From: a virus
Direction: 5' to 3' (one strand)
DNA length: 21,437 bases
Virus record (IMG/VR): IMGVR_UViG_3300008107_000684
Location: 1-21,437 of that record
The first letter of the stretch is position 1, and the number at the start of each line of letters is the position of its first letter. This document shows, one piece after another, positions 1 to 6,502 of the stretch. Made by a program: the position numbers and the translations under genes. The notes below the pieces were generated by a model. That model did not search any database, was not told the origin of the DNA, and saw nothing but the letters and a program-made list of their open reading frames with translations.

Positions 1-174
1 AGACCAGGACAAGAAATTACTAAAGACAATATTATTAAGAATATAGATAATCCAAATGCGACTTGGATAATAAGATTCTATATTAAAAGTGAATTACCTC
101 TTGAGACATTCCTATCAAAAATAAATTCATATGCAAAAAATGAACCAAGAAGATCAGACACCTACAACGTTTAA
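1..174 (+). CDS. C-terminal fragment of an unidentified protein
   Basis: Frame 1 is open from the first base to a TAA at 172-174, giving the last 57 residues of a protein that starts outside the window. The fragment is rich in Lys, Asn and Ile, with no motif I recognise; it ends NEPRRSDTYNV. The next gene starts inside it (131 or 140), a close overlap like others on this strand, which suggests one transcript. No function can be assigned. Confidence 0.6.
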   Translation, partial: RPGQEITKDNIIKNIDNPNATWIIRFYIKSELPLETFLSKINSYAKNEPRRSDTYNV

Positions 175-415
175 CAACATAAAAAATGTGGCGTTCACCA
201 TATATTTTATTTTGGTTACAATATTTTGTTTTTTTCTTTTTTCATTAATAGAAGAGAAGGATTATGAACTAAAAGAAAAAGAAGAACAGATTCTTGAATA
301 TAGTATAATGATTGACAGTTTGATGGATGAACAACATTATTTCCTCGAGTATTTAAAAATTGAAAAACAATGGAACTATCCGAAAGAGAAAAAGATGACA
401 TATGGGCAGGAGTAA
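131..415 (+). CDS. Small membrane-anchored coiled-coil protein
   Basis: 94 residues. A hydrophobic segment (about residues 20-40, rich in Phe, Ile and Leu) is followed by a charged Glu/Lys-rich region (about 41-78) that should form a helix or coiled coil. One N-terminal membrane anchor plus an extended helix is the layout of inner-membrane spanins and of many small phage membrane proteins, but no diagnostic motif is visible. Met4 at 140 is an equally good start and would shorten the overlap with the upstream gene. The next small membrane gene starts at 370, inside this one, so the two are probably co-expressed. The spanin idea is inference from layout only. Confidence 0.55.
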   Translation: MQKMNQEDQTPTTFNNIKNVAFTIYFILVTIFCFFLFSLIEEKDYELKEKEEQILEYSIMIDSLMDEQHYFLEYLKIEKQWNYPKEKKMTYGQE

Positions 416-468
416 TTGTGATTACTATGGTGTCTTTTTTTATTATCATGAGTTTTATGTCAACATAA
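370..468 (+). CDS. 32-residue single-span membrane peptide
   Basis: ATG at 370, TAA at 466-468. A charged N-terminus (MELSEREKDD) is followed by one hydrophobic helix (about residues 12-30) and an almost empty tail. It overlaps the preceding gene by 46 bases in another frame. This fits a small phage membrane protein, perhaps a partner of the upstream coiled-coil protein. Overlapping coding and the clean hydrophobic segment support it, but the size leaves real doubt. Confidence 0.4.
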   Translation: MELSEREKDDIWAGVIVITMVSFFIIMSFMST

Positions 469-494
469 ACCCGGTGAAGAATTCGGCCACTAAC

Positions 495-540
495 TATATA
501 ATGGGCATGATGTGATCCAAGAACTAATCACGGATTCTTT
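495..540 (-). pseudogene. Degenerate remnant of an SGNH-hydrolase gene 3' end
   Basis: Read on the - strand, this stretch ends LDHIMPII-stop, nearly the same as the LDHIMPNI-stop end of the SGNH-like gene at 1734-2351. The best block (495-521) matches 1735-1761 at 25 of 27 bases, and weaker similarity runs to about 540. An in-frame stop sits just upstream, so it does not code. The metalloprotease gene lies between the two copies, as expected if it was inserted next to an existing SGNH gene end or if the region was duplicated. Confidence 0.6.
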
Positions 541-569
541 TATTTATACTTGTTGAATATTTATAAAAG

Positions 570-1727
570 ATGAGAATTTTAGTCACTGAAAACCAATTAT
601 TAAGATTAATTGAAGAATCAAAACCGGGACCCCTTCAATACTTAGGTAAGAAATTAGCAAGTGCCGCTAAAGATGCATTAGGAATGACACCTAAGGTTAC
701 AGATCTAAGAGATCTCAGGTTTAAATATTTAAAATTAAAAGATGCAATTGGTAGGTTCAAATATGAGTATATAAAAAAGAATTCATCCAACAAATACGAT
801 GAATTGGTCTCAAAATATAAACTTGGATTAATTTCTTCAGATGATTTTATCAAAACTTTAGAGATAGGAACAAGAATAAACTTTATAAAACCCGTTACTA
901 AAGTTTATTCATATAAAGGCGTGAAGTTTAGTGAAAAGGAACACGATGACATTATAAAAATTCTTGATCAAATTGATTACAGGGTAAATAATGGTGGTAT
1001 AAACACAAATGAGGCCCAGGTACTTGGTTCGTTAGAAATAAAAACAACAAGAGGAAATGAAAGTGATATAATTGGATATAACGATCAATGGGTTGATAAT
1101 GTTGCCAAACAATATAATTGGGATCAGATATCCATCGATGCTTGGAAGAGTGCTGGTGGATTTGCACCTGACGGAACATCAAATATTTATATCAACCTTC
1201 AAAAAATATATTACACAAAACCGGATTTGAGGTTCATATTTTTTCATGAGTTTGCACACATGAAAGATCCGGCAATGATACCATCAGTATCACCTAAATA
1301 TCGTAAAAATTATGTTCCAAAAGATTTTCCACTCACAAAAAAATATGAATTTCACCAAGCAGAATTGGTTGCAAATAGGGCATCTTTAGTAAATTCTATT
1401 GTAGACATAACGAATACTTGGTTAAAAAATAAAGTACCTAAACAAACCATTATATTAAAGTTACAAGAGTTGGTAAAACTTCTTCGACAAGGTAAAATTG
1501 ATAAAGAATCTGTTGGAAAAGTTATCGGGAACAATGAGGCTGAGGGGTACATTTCAGATAAATTACATATCTTTTTTTCAAAAAAGAAAGAATTTCCTAA
1601 AGAAGTAAATAAAACCATAACAGATTTGGTTGTACAAATAGACAGGATTATATTACAACTAAATAATCAAAGATTAAAGGAATCTGTACATTCTTCCGAG
1701 TCTATTATGGTGACCCATTTCCGTTAA
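570..1727 (+). CDS. HExxH zinc metalloprotease with N-terminal tag
   Basis: 385 residues. The zinc-binding motif HEFAH is at residues 226-230, and AELVANRAS (E265) supplies a likely third ligand. HExxH followed some 35 residues later by an E..AN motif is the arrangement of gluzincin/IrrE-ImmA-like peptidases. The first 17 residues, MRILVTENQLLRLIEES, closely resemble the start of the acetyltransferase at 5434 and end in L-I-E, like sites cut by T4-type prohead proteases; the tag may be removed during capsid assembly (inference). The gene converges with the SGNH-like gene, stops 6 bases apart, and is flanked by two copies of that gene's 3' end. It carries one copy of the window's repeat core at 1102-1115, read as AKQY. 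There is no signal peptide. Substrate unknown. Confidence 0.8.
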   Translation: MRILVTENQLLRLIEESKPGPLQYLGKKLASAAKDALGMTPKVTDLRDLRFKYLKLKDAIGRFKYEYIKKNSSNKYDELVSKYKLGLISSDDFIKTLEIGTRINFIKPVTKVYSYKGVKFSEKEHDDIIKILDQIDYRVNNGGINTNEAQVLGSLEIKTTRGNESDIIGYNDQWVDNVAKQYNWDQISIDAWKSAGGFAPDGTSNIYINLQKIYYTKPDLRFIFFHEFAHMKDPAMIPSVSPKYRKNYVPKDFPLTKKYEFHQAELVANRASLVNSIVDITNTWLKNKVPKQTIILKLQELVKLLRQGKIDKESVGKVIGNNEAEGYISDKLHIFFSKKKEFPKEVNKTITDLVVQIDRIILQLNNQRLKESVHSSESIMVTHFR

Positions 1728-1733
1728 CCAAGA

Positions 1734-2351
1734 TTATATATTGGGCATAATGTGATCCAAGATTTGACCTTGGACTCCTTTGGTATAATGGCAACACTGA
1801 TGTTTATTATATCCATTATCAACCAACCACCGATTAAATCCAACATCGAACTTGATGTGTTTACCGCATTTTAATAACTGATCCGACCATTCGGTGTTCT
1901 CGTTGTAGATATAAAATATCTTAACTCCCCTACTTTCCAACTGTTCAAAGATTATATTGAATTGGTGGAATAGTCTTCTATTATAATCCTCACTATAATC
2001 TAAAAGGTGGGTGATGATATCAAACATATGTTTTTCATTAGTCAGGATCTTTCCATTCTCGTCCATACCATCCACATAGAATCTGTTGGTTGATTTGATT
2101 TCGTTATCGTTTTTATCGTAGAAACATCCTCTAACGAAATAACTGAAGTTAAAGAATAGGATATCATTTGGTTTGAACTCGAATAGTTTTTGTAGGAGAC
2201 GATGGAGGATCATTTCGTTGGATCCGCCGGGGAGTATACTGTTATTACAATTATATTCATAACCAATTCTATGGGACAGAAGTTCAACGAAGTGAGGTTC
2301 CTTATTTTCTGTGTACCCATAACTGTCCCCGAAGTGATATATTGTGTTCAT
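1734..2351 (-). CDS. SGNH/GDSL-hydrolase-like protein
   Basis: 205 residues. Visible blocks: GDS at residues 8-10 (nucleophile Ser10), a Gly-rich turn PGGSN at 41-45 (block II), Asn68 in FFNFSY (block III) and a C-terminal His188 in CCHYTKG (block V). The family usually has Asp three residues before that His; here it is Gln185, so the protein may use a Ser-His dyad or be altered in activity. SGNH proteins are esterases or lipases and occur in phages as glycan-modifying enzymes, but nothing here gives the substrate. It diverges from the + strand operon promoter at 2373, and a degenerate copy of its 3' end lies at 495-540. Confidence 0.7.
   Translation of the reverse strand: MNTIYHFGDSYGYTENKEPHFVELLSHRIGYEYNCNNSILPGGSNEMILHRLLQKLFEFKPNDILFFNFSYFVRGCFYDKNDNEIKSTNRFYVDGMDENGKILTNEKHMFDIITHLLDYSEDYNRRLFHQFNIIFEQLESRGVKIFYIYNENTEWSDQLLKCGKHIKFDVGFNRWLVDNGYNKHQCCHYTKGVQGQILDHIMPNI
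1735..1761. repeat. Flanking direct repeat, intact copy
   Basis: 27 bases at the 3' end of the SGNH-like gene, 25 of them identical to 495-521 in the same orientation. With that copy it brackets the metalloprotease gene. Confidence 0.6.
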
Positions 2352-2372
2352 ATGTTTAAATAATAAATAAAT

Positions 2373-2404
2373 TTTGGGATATTGCGAATAATATTATATA
2401 TTTG
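2373..2404 (+). promoter_or_regulatory. Bacteroidota-type promoter for the + strand operon
   Basis: TTTG at 2373-2376 and TATATTTG at 2397-2404, exactly 20 bases apart, match the Bacteroidota consensus TTTG-N20-TAnnTTTG. The next ATG (2422) is 18 bases downstream, close to the 19-22 base spacing of the - strand promoters. It should transcribe the gene run from 2422 to 5778. Confidence 0.75.
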
Positions 2405-2421
2405 GGGTATAATACTAAATT

Positions 2422-2550
2422 ATGGATATGTTTCAATTTATTTGGGGATTCTTAATAGGAATCGGAGTAGGTTTTATAATTGGGTTGCTTATAGCAAAAC
2501 GAATTGTAAAAGATACAATTAGAAAAGTTTTAAATAATGTGAGACCATGA
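2422..2550 (+). CDS. 42-residue membrane microprotein, first gene of operon
   Basis: ATG at 2422, 18 bases after a promoter -7 box; TGA at 2548-2550. A Gly/Ile-rich hydrophobic helix (about residues 4-26) is followed by a basic tail (AKRIVKDTIRKV), predicting a single span with the positive tail in the cytoplasm. Its stop overlaps the next start as ATGA, so the genes are probably translationally coupled. Role unknown. Confidence 0.65.
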   Translation: MDMFQFIWGFLIGIGVGFIIGLLIAKRIVKDTIRKVLNNVRP

Positions 2551-2861
2551 GCAATTTTAATTTGGTACCAGACAACGGTAGTTTGACAATGAAAGGAAGT
2601 GGTTTGGTGAAAATCAAAACCCGAATAAAGATTTATGGTACGGGTACGGAATTGCCGGTGGAGATTACTGCAGACTTTAACAACATACCACATCATTTAC
2701 ACCAATCCTATCTTCAATCCTTAACCTACCAATACAATACATCGGTTAGTGTATATAACAACACAGAAGAAGAACCATACCCAATGACAATTAAAGAGAG
2801 ACAAAGGGAATGGAGATTGAATAAGATTGTGGATATTATTTGTAAAGGATTAAAAAAATAA
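2547..2861 (+). CDS. Hypothetical protein, 104 aa
   Basis: The start overlaps the preceding stop (ATGA). The N-terminal half is beta-like (alternating Lys/Ile/Thr around KIKTRIKIYGTG), and the C-terminal half is helical and basic (TIKERQREWRLNKIVDIICKGLKK). No family recognised. It is followed after 3 bases by the zinc-ribbon gene, so it is part of the operon. Confidence 0.7.
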   Translation: MSNFNLVPDNGSLTMKGSGLVKIKTRIKIYGTGTELPVEITADFNNIPHHLHQSYLQSLTYQYNTSVSVYNNTEEEPYPMTIKERQREWRLNKIVDIICKGLKK

Positions 2862-2864
2862 AAT

Positions 2865-3050
2865 ATGTCAGGAGATATTGAAATGGGTAAATGTGATTTC
2901 TGTAAAGAAATTAAACCTGTACAAAGAACGTACTTGGAACCAACCAAATATTCAAAACCCGAACATCCCAACAATGTTAAATTATATAATGAGGGTAATT
3001 ACTTTTTCATTATAAGAACTTGCAGTGATTGTGGTGAACCAAAAATATAA
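2865..3050 (+). CDS. Small zinc-ribbon protein
   Basis: 61 residues with two CxxC pairs, C10/C13 (KCDFC) and C53/C56 (TCSDCGEP), spaced as a zinc ribbon. It starts 3 bases after the upstream stop; Met7 (2883) is an alternative start that keeps both pairs. Such small phage zinc proteins often bind nucleic acid or act as adaptors, but nothing here is more specific. Confidence 0.7.
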   Translation: MSGDIEMGKCDFCKEIKPVQRTYLEPTKYSKPEHPNNVKLYNEGNYFFIIRTCSDCGEPKI

Positions 3051-3054
3051 ACAT

Positions 3055-3141
3055 ATGTCACAATCAGATGGGATTTTATTTTTTATTGCAATATGGATTC
3101 TTGGATTTTTGGCTGGATACTTTAAAGGAAAAAATAAATGA
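3055..3141 (+). CDS. 28-residue membrane microprotein
   Basis: ATG at 3055, TGA at 3139-3141 overlapping the next ATG at 3138. One hydrophobic helix (ILFFIAIWILGFLAGYF) is followed by a basic KGKNK tail, the same plan as the 42-residue protein at 2422. The ATGA overlap on its 3' side and the tight gap on its 5' side support it as a real gene. Confidence 0.55.
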   Translation: MSQSDGILFFIAIWILGFLAGYFKGKNK

Positions 3142-3737
3142 TAGACAACATTGAATTAATAAAACCATTATTAAACTTTGAGAAAGAAGGTGACTTCTAT
3201 ATGCTTTATGTTTTCAAACGTAAGAAAGATCAACCAGAGGATGAGAGAGATAATCATCAGTCGGTAAGAACTATTAAAACATATTGTATTGAAAGTATTG
3301 ATCATCTTAATAGAAGGTACGATGAAATCAAACAGTTATGTGAAATGTTCAAAGCACGTGCATACATTCATGTTCAGAAACAGAATCACTTTGACGTATC
3401 ATTGAGTATGATGGTTGATCTTGCTCAACGAATTCAGAATGGACAACACAATCAAAAAGGATTGTTTGATAGTGTTGTTGGTCAAATTAAAACACAAGAA
3501 AAAAGATGGATTGTTGATTTAGATACAAAGGATGAAAATGAAATTGTAAGAATGACTAAAGTAATCAATGTTACAAGACCTGAAGGTGATAAAATTGAGG
3601 CAATTATTCCTACAAAGAATGGTTACCACTTTATCACTAAAAGATTTGATGTTCAGATGTTTGGTAATGTTTATCCTGATATTGATATTCAAAAAAAGAA
3701 CCCAACATTACTTTATCTTCCAAATTCTTTAAATTAG
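3138..3737 (+). CDS. Possible primase-fold (AEP-like) single-domain protein
   Basis: 199 residues. Two motifs suggest an archaeo-eukaryotic primase-type core: a DxD in RWIVDLDTKD (D127, D129) and a small-x-His segment in TKNGYHFITKRFD (H164). Upstream, RAYIHVQ (75-80) could be a core strand. A helicase or zinc domain, usual in complete replicative primases, is absent, so this may be a stand-alone catalytic domain or a different fold with chance resemblance. The start overlaps the preceding microprotein (ATGA). Among genes of the + run it is the longest. The call is tentative. Confidence 0.4.
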   Translation: MIDNIELIKPLLNFEKEGDFYMLYVFKRKKDQPEDERDNHQSVRTIKTYCIESIDHLNRRYDEIKQLCEMFKARAYIHVQKQNHFDVSLSMMVDLAQRIQNGQHNQKGLFDSVVGQIKTQEKRWIVDLDTKDENEIVRMTKVINVTRPEGDKIEAIIPTKNGYHFITKRFDVQMFGNVYPDIDIQKKNPTLLYLPNSLN

Positions 3738-3746
3738 GAAAATAAT

Positions 3747-4025
3747 ATGATACAAAAACTTTCAATAAAAGGATGGAGAATAAACTTTGTTTTCAGACAC
3801 AAGTTTGAAAAAGAAATGGAACTCCTTGACAAAATGCGTTGGAATAAATACGAACTTGGACTTTGGTTTAAGAAATACAAAGCAATTGGTCGTCCCAAAG
3901 AAGGTCCAGCAATAATCGGAAAGGATGCACATTTAACCAATTGTTATATGTTCGGAGTTGAGTTACTCATTTGCAAGTTTTGGATAGACATTTCCTATAG
4001 ACCACTCACATTAAAGATTGATTAA
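3747..4025 (+). CDS. Hypothetical basic protein, 92 aa
   Basis: Basic and aromatic, with many Lys, Trp, Tyr and Phe; segments include RWNKYELGLWFKKYKAIGRPK. No motif recognised. It starts 9 bases after the upstream gene and ends 18 bases before the next, so it is within the operon. Confidence 0.65.
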   Translation: MIQKLSIKGWRINFVFRHKFEKEMELLDKMRWNKYELGLWFKKYKAIGRPKEGPAIIGKDAHLTNCYMFGVELLICKFWIDISYRPLTLKID

Positions 4026-4043
4026 ATTTTAAAAACAAATAAT

Positions 4044-4379
4044 ATGAAAAATCAAATGATTGAAACTGAAATTAACTATGACTACATCAATGCTTTGGTA
4101 GAAATTGAACAAAAAAAAGCAGAGTATGAAATGGGTCATCCGTTACCAACAATAGCACAAACATTTATTGAACTTGGTCAAAAAAGAGGTATAGCCATAG
4201 ATATTGAGTATGGCGTATCTAAAAACACGGTTGGATATTTTATTACCGCCTTTGACAAGAGATTATTTCTACCTGATTTATGGATAGAAGATAATTCTCC
4301 TTCTAATGTAGCTATGGCTACACAATGGTTTGAAAATATGCTCAACAAATTATCTTCCCCTAACACACAAAACAAATAA
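4044..4379 (+). CDS. Hypothetical protein, 111 aa
   Basis: Soluble, mixed helix and strand; begins MKNQMIETEINYDYINALVE. No signature recognised. The stop at 4377-4379 is one base from the next ATG (4381), indicating tight coupling. Confidence 0.65.
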   Translation: MKNQMIETEINYDYINALVEIEQKKAEYEMGHPLPTIAQTFIELGQKRGIAIDIEYGVSKNTVGYFITAFDKRLFLPDLWIEDNSPSNVAMATQWFENMLNKLSSPNTQNK

Positions 4380-4380
4380 T

Positions 4381-4515
4381 ATGAAACTATATACAGAAGA
4401 ACAAGTAAAGAACTTTCTTAAAGAAAGAACATTTATGACAGAAGATGCTATTGATAAATTATGTGCTCCTTTGACACCAATAGAACTACCAAGTTATACA
4501 AAGAAGGGATATTGA
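4381..4515 (+). CDS. Hypothetical protein, 44 aa
   Basis: Begins MKLYTEEQVKNFLKE, a charged helical N-terminus of a type often seen in small phage proteins. An upstream in-frame start at 4330 is possible but would overlap the previous gene by 50 bases, whereas 4381 abuts it. The Thr-Glu-x-Gln near the start faintly recalls the tag of the metalloprotease and acetyltransferase genes, but the match is too weak to group them. Confidence 0.55.
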   Translation: MKLYTEEQVKNFLKERTFMTEDAIDKLCAPLTPIELPSYTKKGY

Positions 4516-4667
4516 TTCCCAAATCATTTGAATTGGCCAAACAAATGGAACAAGATATTATCTCCGAGTCATGGAACGATGGAAATCTAATTGGAAGGAA
4601 TGGATGGATCATAGAGGAATATAGCACGGGGAAACAATATTATAAGAAGAAGTATAAGGATAAATGA
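4512..4667 (+). CDS. Hypothetical protein, 51 aa, start uncertain
   Basis: An open frame ending at 4665-4667 encodes PKSFELAKQMEQDIISESW and then a Trp/Tyr/Lys-rich tail. No ATG gives a clean junction: 4461 overlaps the upstream gene by 55 bases, and 4545 would lose part of the helix. A TTG at 4512 overlaps the upstream TGA and fits operon spacing best, so it was chosen. Its stop overlaps the next ATG (4664). Confidence 0.45.
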   Translation: MIPKSFELAKQMEQDIISESWNDGNLIGRNGWIIEEYSTGKQYYKKKYKDK

Positions 4668-4981
4668 AATCATTTAAGTTTTTGGATAACAATGGGGATG
4701 ACTACACCTTAATACCTGATGAAACGGCATCATGGATGTGGCATAATGACTTTATGTTAAGAGATAACATAGAGGGTTACACTTGGCAGTTAAAAACAAT
4801 TAGGTGTGATGGAATAATCAATTTTTTGAATCAGTTTCCAAATTTGTACATTGTTCCCGTATATTCGATCACGGGGAATAACATTCGTCACGATTCATTT
4901 AATCAGGGACACGGCTGGGGTTTTAATATACAAACGGAACATTTAAATATAGAATACTTTCAATTGGTACCAAATAATTAA
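4664..4981 (+). CDS. Hypothetical Trp-rich protein, 105 aa
   Basis: Acidic and rich in Trp, Asn and Asp (segment ASWMWHND near the start, QGHGWGFNIQ later). No family recognised. The ATG overlaps the preceding TGA (ATGA). A 57-base gap separates it from the next gene, with no clear promoter in it. Confidence 0.6.
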   Translation: MKSFKFLDNNGDDYTLIPDETASWMWHNDFMLRDNIEGYTWQLKTIRCDGIINFLNQFPNLYIVPVYSITGNNIRHDSFNQGHGWGFNIQTEHLNIEYFQLVPNN

Positions 4982-5038
4982 ATAGTTTAGGTGATAGTGT
5001 GTGAAGATGGAGAAATATAATAGGATATTTATAAGGAT

Positions 5039-5437
5039 ATGGATAAGATTGACACAGAACATAAAAAAGGAATACGTGATCTTGCGATTATGATGGAAAT
5101 TATCATAAGAGATGGAATGGAGGATATTCATGCGAGTGGTGAACTTGATCAGGAGGATATGAAGAGTATGAACATATCCCTAAGAAATAATTTCTTTACT
5201 TATTTAACAAGAACTAATAAATTTGACATCCATGATGTTCACGGTATGTTAAAGAAGGTCATGTTACCATTTCGTGATAAGGTTAAAAATAAACGAAACT
5301 TTGATAAAGCACTTTTAAATGCGGTTCACGAATTGAGAACAATATTAAAAGACGCCCTTAAAGACCCGAGTATTTTAAGTATACTATATGCGAGGGTAAA
5401 AGGATTTAAGTACGAGGAACCTGAATTTATAATATGA
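5039..5437 (+). CDS. Hypothetical helical protein, 132 aa
   Basis: Predicted almost wholly helical, with charged heptad-like stretches (LAIMMEIIIRDGMEDIHASGEL and LLNAVHELRTILKDALKD). No motif recognised. Its stop (5435-5437) overlaps the ATG of the acetyltransferase gene, so the two are probably made together. Confidence 0.65.
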   Translation: MDKIDTEHKKGIRDLAIMMEIIIRDGMEDIHASGELDQEDMKSMNISLRNNFFTYLTRTNKFDIHDVHGMLKKVMLPFRDKVKNKRNFDKALLNAVHELRTILKDALKDPSILSILYARVKGFKYEEPEFII

Positions 5438-5778
5438 AAATCTTAATCACCGAGCAACAGTATAATAGATTGATGGAAGGGTTTGTGGACATTCCGGTGG
5501 AGGAAGATATTACACTTGAACTATGGGAAGATAAGAATAGATTGGAACTATCCACAATAGTAATTCCCAAACATCTAAGAGGTCAGGGTAAGGGAACTGA
5601 GATAATGAATAAGGTTATTGAATACTCCGAACAAGTTAACAAACCGATCTATCTAACCCCTGACACCAGTTTCGGGGGAACATCTATAAACAGACTTAAA
5701 AGATTCTATAGAAGATTCGGATTTACAAAGAACACAGACCAAGAGGTTTCACATAGTATGGTGAGATATCCTAATTAA
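5434..5778 (+). CDS. GNAT-family acetyltransferase with N-terminal tag
   Basis: 114 residues. LRGQGKGTEIM (about residues 48-58) is the acetyl-CoA pyrophosphate-binding motif A (R/Q-x-x-G-x-G/A) of GNAT enzymes, preceded by the expected strand (ELSTIVIPK). The C-terminal RLKRFYRRFGFTKN resembles the family's usual FYxxxGF element. It is shorter than typical GNAT proteins (140-180 residues). The first 16 residues, MKILITEQQYNRLMEG, match the metalloprotease tag and end at a possible L-M-E/G cleavage site. The acceptor substrate cannot be read from sequence. It is the last gene of the + run, starting by ATGA overlap. Confidence 0.8.
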   Translation: MKILITEQQYNRLMEGFVDIPVEEDITLELWEDKNRLELSTIVIPKHLRGQGKGTEIMNKVIEYSEQVNKPIYLTPDTSFGGTSINRLKRFYRRFGFTKNTDQEVSHSMVRYPN

Positions 5779-6394
5779 GAAAGTCCTCACCTGTAATGGG
5801 TGGGGATAATTGGGAGAGAATAGAGAGATAGGTACCAGAAGACAGGAAAGATTTTCACTTCTTTAAAGGTTCACACTTTCCCGAATAGATCCCCTGAAGG
5901 GGTCCGTCAGGACCCCGTAAATTACCCCCGATTTATTCCGTCTAACTACCCTGAAAACCCTATAAAATTCCCCCTGTTTTTAGGTACATTTTGTCGTAGT
6001 TATTTTATATACAGATATAACCATATAAACTTGTTAAATTCCGTGTAGGATATATACCAGCCACGATTTGGGGAAAAAGTGGGGAAAAGTGGTAATATGT
6101 GGGGGATTGACCCTTGCGTGAATTAAGACCCATATTATAAAAATTTATATGCATAACTGTTATTGCGGGGTCCTTCGGACCCCTTCAGGACTGACATAGT
6201 GTCCGTTTTCATTATATATACGTATATATTATATGTGTAATACGGTGAGTGTCATACGATTAGTTTCTACTTAACATAATCGTAGTTATAAGACACAATA
6301 TAACCCCCTCACGTCATACGAACGGGATGAAGGGCCACCGAAGGTGGCCCGTAATTCTGTTTAACTTTTTAAGATCGTTGTTTAAACAACTATT

Positions 6395-6440
6395 AATATT
6401 GTCTGGCAAATGTCATACGAAGTTTTTGCCAAACAATATT
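6395..6440. repeat. Palindromic island 1
   Basis: Left arm AATATTGTCTGGCAAA and right arm TTTGCCAAACAATATT enclose a 14-base spacer containing GTCATACGA. The one arm mismatch (C against A on + strand RNA) becomes a U-G pair in - strand RNA. Confidence 0.75.
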
Positions 6441-6477
6441 GGCGAGGACCAGTCTGACCCCAGTGTTGTCATACGAA

Positions 6478-6491
6478 TGTTGTTTGGCAAA
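6478..6491 (-). repeat. Single repeat arm
   Basis: TGTTGTTTGGCAAA, the core in reverse orientation, preceded by GTCATACGA at 6469, just downstream of the 6503-7471 gene's stop. Confidence 0.65.
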
Positions 6492-6502
6492 ATGGTCGGG
6501 TA

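Larger units (their letters stand above)
5779..6502. other. Hairpin-rich non-coding gap between convergent gene blocks
   Basis: No convincing gene on either strand over 724 bases. It holds hairpins at 5891-5902 (CCCCTGAAGGGG), 5899-5916 (GGGGTCC-GTCA-GGACCCC), 6167-6183 (GGGGTCC-TTC-GGACCCC) and 6332-6350 (GGGCCACC-GAA-GGTGGCCC). A larger imperfect inverted repeat spans 6249-6296. GTCATACGA occurs four times (from 6250, 6313, 6412 and 6469), and three repeat arms lie at its right end. The 5891-5916 and 6167-6190 hairpin blocks are inverted copies of each other. The site fits a bidirectional terminator zone, a replication or packaging control region, or a structured RNA; none has a clean T-run. 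Confidence 0.7.

Noticed and set aside
4330-4380. Upstream start for the 44-residue gene
   Set aside because: It would overlap the preceding gene by 50 bases, whereas ATG 4381 abuts it neatly.
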